64,000 nt of DNA from the NCBI RefSeq assembly GCF_900187065.1, contig NZ_LT906483.1, forward strand, positions 1,860,001-1,924,000, written 5' to 3'. The translations under genes were made by a program, and so were the position numbers. Positions within the stretch are counted from its first letter, which is position 1. Each line of letters begins with the position of its first letter. A model generated the notes under the pieces. It made no database searches and had not been told where the DNA came from. It saw nothing but the letters and a program-made list of their open reading frames with translations. Below are positions 7,832-14,981 of this stretch, in pieces. The DNA comes from Mycolicibacterium thermoresistibile. GTDB taxonomy: Bacteria > Actinomycetota > Actinomycetes > Mycobacteriales > Mycobacteriaceae.

Positions 7832-9115
7832 ATGGCGTGGGATTTCAGCACCGAACCCGAGTTCCAGGAGAAGCTCGACTGGGTGAAGCAGTTCTGCGAG
7901 GAGAAGGTCGAACCGCTCGATCACGTGTTTCCCCACGCGGTGCGCTCACCCGACCCGGTGGTCAAGGCCTATGTGCGTGAGCTGCAACAGGAGGTCAGGG
8001 ATCAGGGGCTGTGGGCGATCTTCCTCGACAGGGAACTCGGCGGCCCGGGATTCGGTCAGCTCAAGCTCGCTCTGCTCAACGAGATCATCGGACGCTATCC
8101 CGGCGCCCCGCAGATGTTCGGCGCGGCCGCACCGGACACCGGCAACATCGAGATGCTCGCCGCCTACGGCACCGAGGAGCAGAAGAAGCGCTGGCTCGAG
8201 CCGCTGCTGAACCAGGACATCTTCTCGGCCTACTCGATGACCGAACCGCAGGGCGGCAGCGATCCGAACCTGTTCGAAACCCACGCCGTGCGTGACGGTG
8301 ACGAATGGGTGATCAACGGGGAGAAGTGGTTCACCTCGGCGGGCCGCGTCGCCGACATCCTGTTCGTGATGTGCACCAACGGCATGTTCGTGGTGCCGCG
8401 CGACACCCCGGGTGTGGAGATCATGCCCGAACCGCGCAACCACAACCACATCATCTACCGCGACGTGCGGGTGCCGCTCGACCACCTGCTGGGGCCGGAG
8501 GACGGCGCCAAGGTGCTGGCGCAGCGCCGGCTGGGCGGCGGGCGCATCCACCACGCCATGCGCACCATCGCGCAGTGCAATCTGGCGTTCGACATGATGT
8601 GCGAACGGGCGTTGAGCCGGAAATCGCACGGCAAGGTCATCGCCGAACATCAGATGGTGCAGGAGAAGATCGCCGAGTCCTACGCGATGATCAGGATGCT
8701 GCGCCTGTACGTGCTGGAAACCGCCTGGAAGATCGACCAGACCTCCACCCAGGAGGCGCGCACCGACATCGCCGCGGTGAAATTCACCATGGCGCGGGTG
8801 CTGCGCGAGGTGTCGTTCAACGCGCTGCACATCCTCGGCTCGCTGGGCACCACCGACCTCACCCCGCTGCAGGCGATGTATGCCAACGCTCCTACGATGG
8901 GCATCGCCGACGGCGTCGACGAGGTGCACATGGCCACCGTCGCCCGCCGGGTGCTGCGGGACCATGCGCCCCACGAAGGATATTTCCCTACCGAATTCAT
9001 CCCCTACAAGCGGGAAGCCGCGTGGCGGAAGATGAAACCCGTGCTCGACGCGCGGCCGGACCTCGCCGCATCAGCGGAGGCGTACCAGAGGTACTTCGCC
9101 ATCCGGCGTCGCTGA
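7832..9115 (+). CDS. Acyl-CoA dehydrogenase
   Basis: A 427-residue FAD-dependent acyl-CoA dehydrogenase, about the usual length. The N-terminal helical domain is followed by the flavin-contacting YSMTEPQGGSDP and the middle beta domain (WVINGEKWFTSAG). The C-terminal helices include the dimer-interface LGSLGTTDLTPL and DGVDEVHM, placed where ACAD10/11-type enzymes carry FAD contacts. It catalyses alpha,beta-dehydrogenation of an acyl-CoA in beta-oxidation or a related pathway; chain length is unknown. It follows the glycosyltransferase by 35 nt but need not share its function. Confidence 0.88.
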   Translation: MAWDFSTEPEFQEKLDWVKQFCEEKVEPLDHVFPHAVRSPDPVVKAYVRELQQEVRDQGLWAIFLDRELGGPGFGQLKLALLNEIIGRYPGAPQMFGAAAPDTGNIEMLAAYGTEEQKKRWLEPLLNQDIFSAYSMTEPQGGSDPNLFETHAVRDGDEWVINGEKWFTSAGRVADILFVMCTNGMFVVPRDTPGVEIMPEPRNHNHIIYRDVRVPLDHLLGPEDGAKVLAQRRLGGGRIHHAMRTIAQCNLAFDMMCERALSRKSHGKVIAEHQMVQEKIAESYAMIRMLRLYVLETAWKIDQTSTQEARTDIAAVKFTMARVLREVSFNALHILGSLGTTDLTPLQAMYANAPTMGIADGVDEVHMATVARRVLRDHAPHEGYFPTEFIPYKREAAWRKMKPVLDARPDLAASAEAYQRYFAIRRR

Positions 9116-9340
9116 CGGGCGCCGGGCCGTCACGGCGGACCAAGAATCTCGATGATTCGAACTCTGGCCACGTCCGGACACGGGTGTGACGATCCCTGTC
9201 GTGGTCTGTTGTCGCCGGTGAGCGGATCGGAATCGGCTGTGCCGACCGTCCGCGCGTTCTGACCGGCGCTGCCGCGAACGCATCAGACCAAGTCTCTCGC
9301 ATCATCCCGTAGTCCCAACGCGTCATCCGATGAAAGGAGT

Positions 9341-10102
9341 ATGGCCGTGACCGCCGCTGTCGATACCCCCACCAGGATCACCCCGCTCGAACCGGTCGAG
9401 CTCGACTCGAAGACGCTCGGCTTCCCCGAGAACAACGTCGCCTCGATCCCGCCGCTGGCCAGGCACTGGCAGGAGCTCGATCTCCGCGAGATCCTCTCCC
9501 GCCCCGCGGCTTTCCTTTCCGTAAGCCAGTCGAACTCGCTGTACAAGCCCGGCGGTGTGCAGTACGCGGAAGGGCACGCCTTCCGCGGCAGCCTGGAGGC
9601 CACCGTCAAAGCGGTGCAGGCCGCCCGTGAGGCGTCGAACTTCGTGTCATTCAACTGGATCGGATACTCGGTGTTCCGAAACGACTACCCGAAGACCGAT
9701 TTCGACCGGGTGCAGTACCACGCCTGGACCGGGCACATCGACGCCACCCCCGAGCAGATCGCCTGGGACAACGAGCTTGTCGCCGAGTTGCGGGAACTGG
9801 TTCGGCCCGGCGACAACGAACTGTACGAGACGGCCTTGCAGACCGCGTTCGTCGGGACCGATCTGCCGGGCACCCTGATCCGGCAGAAGGTCGAGGTCGT
9901 GGTCATCACCGGCATCCACCTCGACTGGTGCATCGAGGGCAACGCCCGGGCCGCCCGCGACCACGGACTGTTGCCGATCGTCATCGGCGACGCCACCGGC
10001 GCGGCCCACCCCGATCAGGAACCCGCGGCGTTCGAGCGGATCAACAACTACTTCGCCCCGGTCATCACGTCCGATCAGTTCGTGGAGTGGGTGACCCGCT
10101 GA
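9341..10102 (+). CDS. Isochorismatase-fold cysteine hydrolase-like protein with atypical catalytic residues
   Basis: A 253-residue protein of the isochorismatase-like family. AAAGGAG precedes the start codon; the first candidate is ATG 9341, read as MAVTAAVD. The cysteine region is intact in VITGIHLDWCIEGNARAA. Family members normally have an aspartate in a strand-end DxQ motif and a lysine before the SAFxGT segment. By my alignment these are serine (FLSVSQSNSLYKPGG) and threonine (ETALQTAFVGTDL) here. It may be inactive, use other chemistry, or be a divergent amidohydrolase. The following gene, overlapping by TGATG, encodes an AmiS/UreI amide/urea channel, which points to a role with small amides. 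Confidence 0.72.
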   Translation: MAVTAAVDTPTRITPLEPVELDSKTLGFPENNVASIPPLARHWQELDLREILSRPAAFLSVSQSNSLYKPGGVQYAEGHAFRGSLEATVKAVQAAREASNFVSFNWIGYSVFRNDYPKTDFDRVQYHAWTGHIDATPEQIAWDNELVAELRELVRPGDNELYETALQTAFVGTDLPGTLIRQKVEVVVITGIHLDWCIEGNARAARDHGLLPIVIGDATGAAHPDQEPAAFERINNYFAPVITSDQFVEWVTR

Positions 10103-10774
10103 TGGGCAATGTGGGCCTGCTGCTGGTCGGCGTGGTGCTGTTCGTGAACGGTCTGGTGTCGGTGGGGGTGGTCAGCCCGCGCAGCGCCGCCGCCGTTGAA
10201 CCTCTTCGTGGGGGCCGCGCAGGTGTTGCTGCCGACGTTGATCCTGGTCACCGCGGACGGGAACCCCGAGGTCATCAACGCCGCCTGGCCCAGCTATCTG
10301 TTCGGCTTCACCTATCTGTGGTTCGGCCTGATCCAGATCTTTGATCTCGATCCCAAGGGATTCGGCTGGTACAGCGCGTTCGTGGCGGCGATCGCCGCGT
10401 TCCACGCGGTGAAATCCGTCGGGTCCGATCCGGTGTTCGCGGTGATCTGGGCGACCTGGACCATCATGTGGACGTTGTTCTTCGTGCTGCTCGGGCTCGG
10501 TGTCACCACCGCGGGCCGGCTCGACCTGGGCCATTTCACCGGATGGTTCCTGGTGCTGCTCGGCATCCCGACCTGCACGGTGTCGGCGATCCTGCTGCTG
10601 AACGGCGTCTGGGTCACCTCCGCCGGCGCGGGTCTGCTGGCGCTGGCCGCACTGCTCGCCGGTGCGGTGGGGTCCGGTGTGCTGGCCGGCCGCAGTGCCC
10701 GGAGATCCGGTGTCGTCGAGGCGGATTCGCCCCGGATATCCGGAGCGGGGGAGCGGGTGCCCCAACCGGCGTAG
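10102..10774 (+). pseudogene. AmiS/UreI-family amide/urea channel, frameshifted
   Basis: ATG 10102 overlaps the upstream stop and opens MGNVGLLLVGVVLFVNGLV, the first helix of AmiS/UreI transporters, up to SPRSAAA near 10194. The protein continues one frame over from 10196 (LNLFVGAAQVLLPTL) with helices typical of the family to the TAG at 10774. One extra base, or two missing, in the repeat GCCGCCGCCGTTG near 10195 breaks the gene. Without the break it would be a protein of about 220 residues with six or seven helices. It may be a real pseudogene, a sequencing error, or slippage at the GCC repeat. The channel would have imported the amide or urea handled by its neighbour. Confidence 0.78.
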
Positions 10775-10943
10775 ATCGCCTCTGGACCCGGCCGGCCGGC
10801 GAGCCGGACGTGAATCACCTCAGCCGCGAGGTACCTCAGCGCAAGCTGCGCCGCATGGCAGCCGCACATACCGTGTGCGCCCGGACCCGGCGGGGTGGCA
10901 GCCGAGCAGACGTACCTGCCCGGGACGCCGATCGTTTAATCGT

Positions 10944-11138
10944 TTAGGGGTGCAACGTGATCCGTGGTCCGAAGATCAGCTGCCGGATGTCCTTGGCGCC
11001 GGTGAGGATGTCGCCGCCGACGTAGTTCGGGTTGAACACCGACATCTCGGTGGTCGACCGGACCGCCATGCCGACGACGCGGTCCCGGAACCCGGGGGCG
11101 AACCACTCCAACTGGCTGTTGCGACGCATGTTGGCCAA
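10944..11138 (-). pseudogene. Internal fragment of a phytoene-dehydrogenase-like FAD oxidoreductase
   Basis: About 64 codons match the middle-to-late part of NAD(P)/FAD-dependent phytoene-desaturase-like enzymes: LEWFAPGFRDRVVGM, then NPNYVGGDI and RQLIFGPRITLHP. The real family continues for about 80 residues with an FAD-binding segment, but here a TAA follows. The N-terminal Rossmann domain is also absent. The fragment starts only 3 nt from the stop of the neighbouring membrane-protein gene, so a deletion or insertion junction probably lies there. It should not encode a working protein. Confidence 0.68.
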
Positions 11139-11141
11139 CCG

Positions 11142-11816
11142 TCATTCGGGCGTGAACCCTTCCTCGTCTAGGCGTTGCAGGCCGTGTGCGTCGGTGAGTT
11201 CGGCGCGGAATTCAGGGTGTTGCCAGTCGAACCGCACCCATTCTCTGAGTGGGCGTGGGTTACCGGTCATGGCATCTGCAACCAGCATCGCGCTGCGCCC
11301 GTTCGACAATGCAAGAACAACTACTTCGTTGAACGGTTTGCTACCCCGCGATGGTTGGTCCAGAATATTCTCCAGTTCTTCCCAGTTGGCACGCATAGAT
11401 GTGCCCCATTGACCGTTCCAGATCTCAATGGTTGATGGGGTGAGGCGCAGATAATGGCCACCTCCGTGCGTGAGCATTCGATAAAGGGTTGGAGCACCGA
11501 ACAACACAAGGGAGATACAGGAGGCCGGAACGATTACTCGCATAACTCCGGTCGGACCGTAGTCAACCATGTTGAGCGGCGCAAAGATCAAATACAATAC
11601 CGCGGCAAGGAAGATGGCAGCCGTGGATACGCCAAACGCAACATCCACGATTTTCTGAGGCCGCATCGTGACGCCTGTTGCGTCATACTCTCTCCTCGGC
11701 CTTGTCCGCCCCGAGGTCGTGTAGGCGAAATAATAGGAAAAACCAAATGACCACATGGCCAGGCCGAGAATGATTGCTGCCGTTGCGAAACTGCCGCGCA
11801 GCAACCACACCATCAC
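11142..11816 (-). CDS. Membrane protein with C-terminal PH-like domain, unknown function
   Basis: A 224-residue protein. Three hydrophobic stretches (about residues 8-30, 58-80 and 92-110) precede a soluble tail. In the tail, YLRLTPSTIEIWNG and the following strands look like a bacterial PH-like domain. I recognise no named family. The gene is the last of three on the minus strand, after an ESX-like 37-codon gene and a 134-codon gene. G+C is lower than in neighbouring core genes, a sign of acquired DNA. Possible roles include an immunity or accessory partner of a small secreted product; this is inference. Confidence 0.6.
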   Translation of the reverse strand: MMVWLLRGSFATAAIILGLAMWSFGFSYYFAYTTSGRTRPRREYDATGVTMRPQKIVDVAFGVSTAAIFLAAVLYLIFAPLNMVDYGPTGVMRVIVPASCISLVLFGAPTLYRMLTHGGGHYLRLTPSTIEIWNGQWGTSMRANWEELENILDQPSRGSKPFNEVVVLALSNGRSAMLVADAMTGNPRPLREWVRFDWQHPEFRAELTDAHGLQRLDEEGFTPE

Positions 11817-11883
11817 CCAAACTCCGGAAAAACTCCGAGCCCGGCTAATCCTACTGAAAGGATGAGAACTTTCAGTGGCGGCT

Positions 11884-12288
11884 TCATCGCGGGCACAAGG
11901 TGTTTCCGAGGCAGTTGCCGAGGGTTCGGCCGCCGGCGGATGCAGCGAATACCGCTGGGATGGCTAGCCAGGGACCGCCCGCGGACGTGCCCATGCCGAC
12001 GTATTCGGCTCCGATGCGGACATAGTCGGACGCCTCCGCCGTGAGCATCGGGATGCCGCGTCCGGCTTGAGCTTCCAGTCCACTCATGCCTGTACTGGCA
12101 GTGGTCAAAATGGGATGGTTGAAGAGTTCCAGTGGGACGTCTTCTTCAGGTCGATCCGGAGGTTTGATGGCGATGCTGCGGTGACCGTCGGGATAGCCTC
12201 TGATCGTGGTCCGTGTGCCGTTCGCATATTGGATAGTGGTGGAACTCGAACCGGCCCAGTCGTGTAGAGCAGATTCATTGAAAGTCAC
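11884..12288 (-). CDS. Hypothetical protein in an ESX-like cassette
   Basis: A 134-residue protein without a recognised domain. The N-terminal half is polar with strand-like segments (STTIQYANGTRTTIRGYPDG). The C-terminal part is glycine/alanine-rich (SAGGPWLAIPAVFAASAGGR) and ends with two cysteines. The GTG start overlaps the TGA of the upstream 37-codon gene by GTGA, so translation is probably coupled. It may originally have been the C-terminal part of a longer ESX-type substrate whose reading frame was broken. The membrane-protein gene lies 67 nt downstream. Confidence 0.5.
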   Translation of the reverse strand: MTFNESALHDWAGSSSTTIQYANGTRTTIRGYPDGHRSIAIKPPDRPEEDVPLELFNHPILTTASTGMSGLEAQAGRGIPMLTAEASDYVRIGAEYVGMGTSAGGPWLAIPAVFAASAGGRTLGNCLGNTLCPR

Positions 12289-12398
12289 GGACGTAGCCTT
12301 CGAGATGCGACTATTCCGAGGTCGGCCTCGCGGATGAGCTCCGCTGCGATGTCGACTTGACCGGCGAGGGCACGCTGGATGTTGGGATCAACTTCCAT
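12285..12398 (-). CDS. Short ESX/WXG100-like N-terminal protein (37 aa), possibly truncated
   Basis: A 37-codon gene starting at ATG 12398 with MEVDPNIQRALAGQVDIAAE and a helical continuation (LIREADLGIVAS). This strongly resembles the first helix of mycobacterial WXG100-like/ESX-associated proteins, which normally run to about 100 residues. Here the frame stops at the GTGA overlap with the 134-codon gene. It is either a remnant or an unusually short product. A weak AGAGAG precedes the start. Confidence 0.45.
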   Translation of the reverse strand: MEVDPNIQRALAGQVDIAAELIREADLGIVASRRLRP

Positions 12399-12576
12399 GT
12401 GCGCTCTCTGTTTCTACAAGATCAGTCGATGCGATAGCTAGACACTAACGGATGCTGGCAGCGGGTTTTTACAGCAATTTCGTCAGGACCGTGGCTCGCG
12501 TCGAGCGCCTGCTGATCGATGCCTTACAGGCGGACGCGCTCACTCACCGACGGTGCACGAGGAGATGAACCGCGGG

Positions 12577-12672
12577 TTAGCGGTGAACAGCGGGCCCGAT
12601 GACAGTACGCCATAGTTCGACGAAGCCGCTCTTCATCAGCTTTCTGCTGAGGCCGTCCGATACCAGCGCCAC
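12577..12672 (-). pseudogene. Possible RibD/DHFR-like fragment
   Basis: A 31-codon stretch reads GLSRKLMKSGFVELWRTVIG followed by PAVHR and a stop. This resembles the LxRxLLxxGLVDELRLxIxPV segment of RibD C-terminal/dihydrofolate-reductase-like proteins. No other part of such a gene is joined to it. The rest of 12399-12805 shows nothing I can name. It may be a leftover of a second gene related to the pseudogene just upstream; the call is weak. Confidence 0.25.
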
Positions 12673-12805
12673 GGGGGAGCCACCGTGTGATCGAATTCTA
12701 TTGCAGCGCCAACGAAGTCGCTTGCCCACTGCGTGAGGATCACGTTGAGTTCGCCTGGTGGGTTACTTCCTGGGCGTCTCCGGATTGCCCGGACCAGCCC
12801 GGCCA

Positions 12806-13372
12806 TCAGTCGTGTTTCGCCTCGTAGCGCAGCAGGACCGTGCCGCCGGGAAAAGTGCGGTTTTTCCGACAGGCGCAACGAGATCCATGACGGCACGGTG
12901 GGGAAGAACCGGGTGCCGCCGCCCACGACGATGGGCGCCATCACCATCCGGAATTCGTCCACCAGCCCGGCCAGCACGATCGGTGCGGCCAGTGTCGCGC
13001 CGGCCACCTCCAGTGTGCCGTCGGTTTCGGCTTTCACTTTCCGCACCATCTCGACCGGATCGCCGCGTTCCAGGCGGGAGTTCCAGTCGACCGTCTCCAG
13101 GGTGCGCGAGAACACCACCTTGGGCATATCGTGCCAGACGCCGGCGTAGTCGCTGATCAGGGACGTGGCGTCCGGGCTTGGTCGGCGGTCGGCCAGTACG
13201 TGGACATCAGTTCGTAGAGCCGCCGGCCGTAGAACGCGCACGCGGTCTCCCGTTCGACGTCGTTCCAGTACTGGTGCAGTTCCTCGCTCGGTTCGGACCA
13301 GTCGATGCTGCCTTGGGCGTCGGCGATGTAGCCGTCCACCGACACGTTGAAGCCATAGATGAGTTTGCCCAC
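12806..13372 (-). pseudogene. RibD/DHFR-family reductase, two frameshifts
   Basis: The N-terminal part (GTG 13372: GKLIYGFNVSVDGYIADAQG ... YELMSTYWPTADQ) runs into a stop. The protein continues in another frame (PDATSLISDYAGVWHDMPKV ... LAGLVDEFRMVMAPIVVGGG, then SWISLRLSEK) and ends in a third (RTFPGGTVLLRYEAKHD, TGA at 12806-12808). Joined, these make a normal dihydrofolate-reductase-family protein of about 190 residues of the NADPH-binding RibD C-terminal type. Adding one base in a C run near 13173 and one in an A run near 12860 restores the frame. It is either a pseudogene or a double indel artefact. Confidence 0.75.
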
Positions 13373-13504
13373 GTCATTCAGACCGCACCGGAGGGCCAGA
13401 CTCATCGCGATGCCACACGGGAGAAATACGAGCGCACGCAGTGCTCATCAAGCTGGTGCCGGCAGTTGACTTCGCGCAGAGTACGCGGAGGGGCGAGCAA
13501 CAGC

Positions 13505-13648
13505 AATCATCATGCCGAGCACACCGGCTTCTCCGGTGTGCTCGGTCTGGTCACCGGATTCGCCCTGCTGCTCATGGGCAGATCCAGCGCTCGACTCGCC
13601 GTCGATGTCACGGCCCTCGGCCCCGGTGATCGAGTGGTGGACTGCGGC
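13505..13648 (+). pseudogene. N-terminal fragment of a SAM-dependent methyltransferase
   Basis: In one frame, without a start codon, the sequence reads HHAEHTGFSGVLGLVTGFAL, then LLMGRSSARLAVDV and GPGDRVVDCG. This is the membrane-proximal lead and first Rossmann strand of mycobacterial class I methyltransferases, which continue VGCGPG. After 13648 the similarity ends and the promoter of the next gene begins. The 13-bp inverted repeat at 13515-13545 lies inside this fragment. The rest of 13373-13700 shows nothing else recognisable. Confidence 0.45.
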
Positions 13649-13700
13649 GGTGAAGTTCACCCACCGGCTTGTTGGTTGGAGACAAAAATTGCGGTATACG

Positions 13701-14879
13701 GTGGGTTATGGCCCAGGCTCCCGACAAGGCTCCGGATGCCGGCAGCTGCTCGAGCTGCTGCGGGACAGCGTCGAGGGCAATATCGACACGATCTTCTCGG
13801 CGATCCAGCACGACATCCCGATCGAGGAGGTGGCGCCGCCGACCGCCGCGCTGGAGTACGCCCGACGGCTGGCCCGGCACGGCGTCGAGCCGCACGCCCT
13901 GCTCCGCGCCTACCGGCTCGGCCAACAGAAACTCCTCGACATCGTGTTGCACGAGATCCGGTCGCTGGACTGGGAGCGGGAGGTGAGCCTGGAGTTCGTG
14001 GTAGGCGTCACCAACGCCACCTTCGGCTACATCGACGGGATCTCCCAGCGCGTGGTGGAGGTGTACCAGCAGGAACGGGAGCGCTGGCTGGAGAACCGCA
14101 ACAGCCTGCGCGCCATGCGGGTCCGCGAGTTGCTGGACGGGGGAGAGGTGGACGTCGACACGGCGTCCGCGACCGTCGGCTACCCGCTGCGGCGTACACA
14201 TCTGGCGGTGTGCGTGTGGACGCCCGACGGTTCGGCGGGAGACAACGAGCTGGACCGGCTGCAGCGTTACGTCCGCGGCCTCGCCGAGGCGCTCGGCGCG
14301 CCGGGCGACTCCCTGTTCATTGCCCTGGACCGGCTCACCGGATGCGGCTGGATCCCGCTGCCCGGGGACGCGGCCACCGGTGCGGTGGCCGGGGTGCGCC
14401 GGTACGCCGCCGAGCATCCCGATGGTCCGCACCTCGCGCTGGGTGATCCGCTGCCGGGCCTCGACGGATTCCGGCGCAGCTACCGGCAGGCGCTGCGGAC
14501 CCGCGCGGTGGCGGTGGCCGCCGGCGCATCGGCGCCGCGGGTCACCGCGGCGGCGGACCCCGGTCTGTCCGCGGCGGCGTTGCTGACCGGAGACCTCGCC
14601 GAGGCGCGGACCTGGGTGCAGGAAGTGCTCGGCCCATTGTCGGCAGACACCAAAAACGATGCCCGGCTGCGCGAGACCCTCGGGGTGTTCCTGCGGCACG
14701 GGTCCAGCTACACCGCCGCGGCCGATGAGCTCAACCTGCACTTCAACACCGTCAAGTACCGCGTGCAGCGGGCCGTCGAACGGCGCGGCCGGCCCATCGT
14801 CCCTGATCGGCTCGATGTCGAGCTGGCCTTGCTGATCTGTCAGTGGTTCGGCGCCGCGGTGTTGCGGCCGCAACGCTGA
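13701..14879 (+). CDS. PucR/CdaR-family transcriptional regulator
   Basis: About 392 residues. The C-terminal PucR-type helix-turn-helix is clear: LRHGSSYTAAADELNLHFNT followed by VKYRVQRAVERRG. A GGDEF-like/regulatory middle (about residues 160-300) and a helical N-terminal part precede it. The start is uncertain. GTG 13701 is in frame, but ATG 13708 in another frame gives MAQAPDKAPDAG, which would join the body at QLLELLRDSVEG if one base were added near 13740. Such regulators respond to small metabolites. Target genes are unknown; the kinase gene follows after 102 nt. Confidence 0.8.
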   Translation: MGYGPGSRQGSGCRQLLELLRDSVEGNIDTIFSAIQHDIPIEEVAPPTAALEYARRLARHGVEPHALLRAYRLGQQKLLDIVLHEIRSLDWEREVSLEFVVGVTNATFGYIDGISQRVVEVYQQERERWLENRNSLRAMRVRELLDGGEVDVDTASATVGYPLRRTHLAVCVWTPDGSAGDNELDRLQRYVRGLAEALGAPGDSLFIALDRLTGCGWIPLPGDAATGAVAGVRRYAAEHPDGPHLALGDPLPGLDGFRRSYRQALRTRAVAVAAGASAPRVTAAADPGLSAAALLTGDLAEARTWVQEVLGPLSADTKNDARLRETLGVFLRHGSSYTAAADELNLHFNTVKYRVQRAVERRGRPIVPDRLDVELALLICQWFGAAVLRPQR

Positions 14880-14981
14880 CCGTGCTTGGCCGGAAAGCGA
14901 TTTCGACGCCACCGGCCTGAGGTGACACCCTTGGAAGAGACATCCTGGAGCAGACACCCCATCCGGCAGAAAGGATCGCGA

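Noticed and set aside
13515..13545. 13-bp stem as an intrinsic terminator
   Set aside because: No T run follows, it lies between divergent genes, and it is inside recognisable methyltransferase codons.
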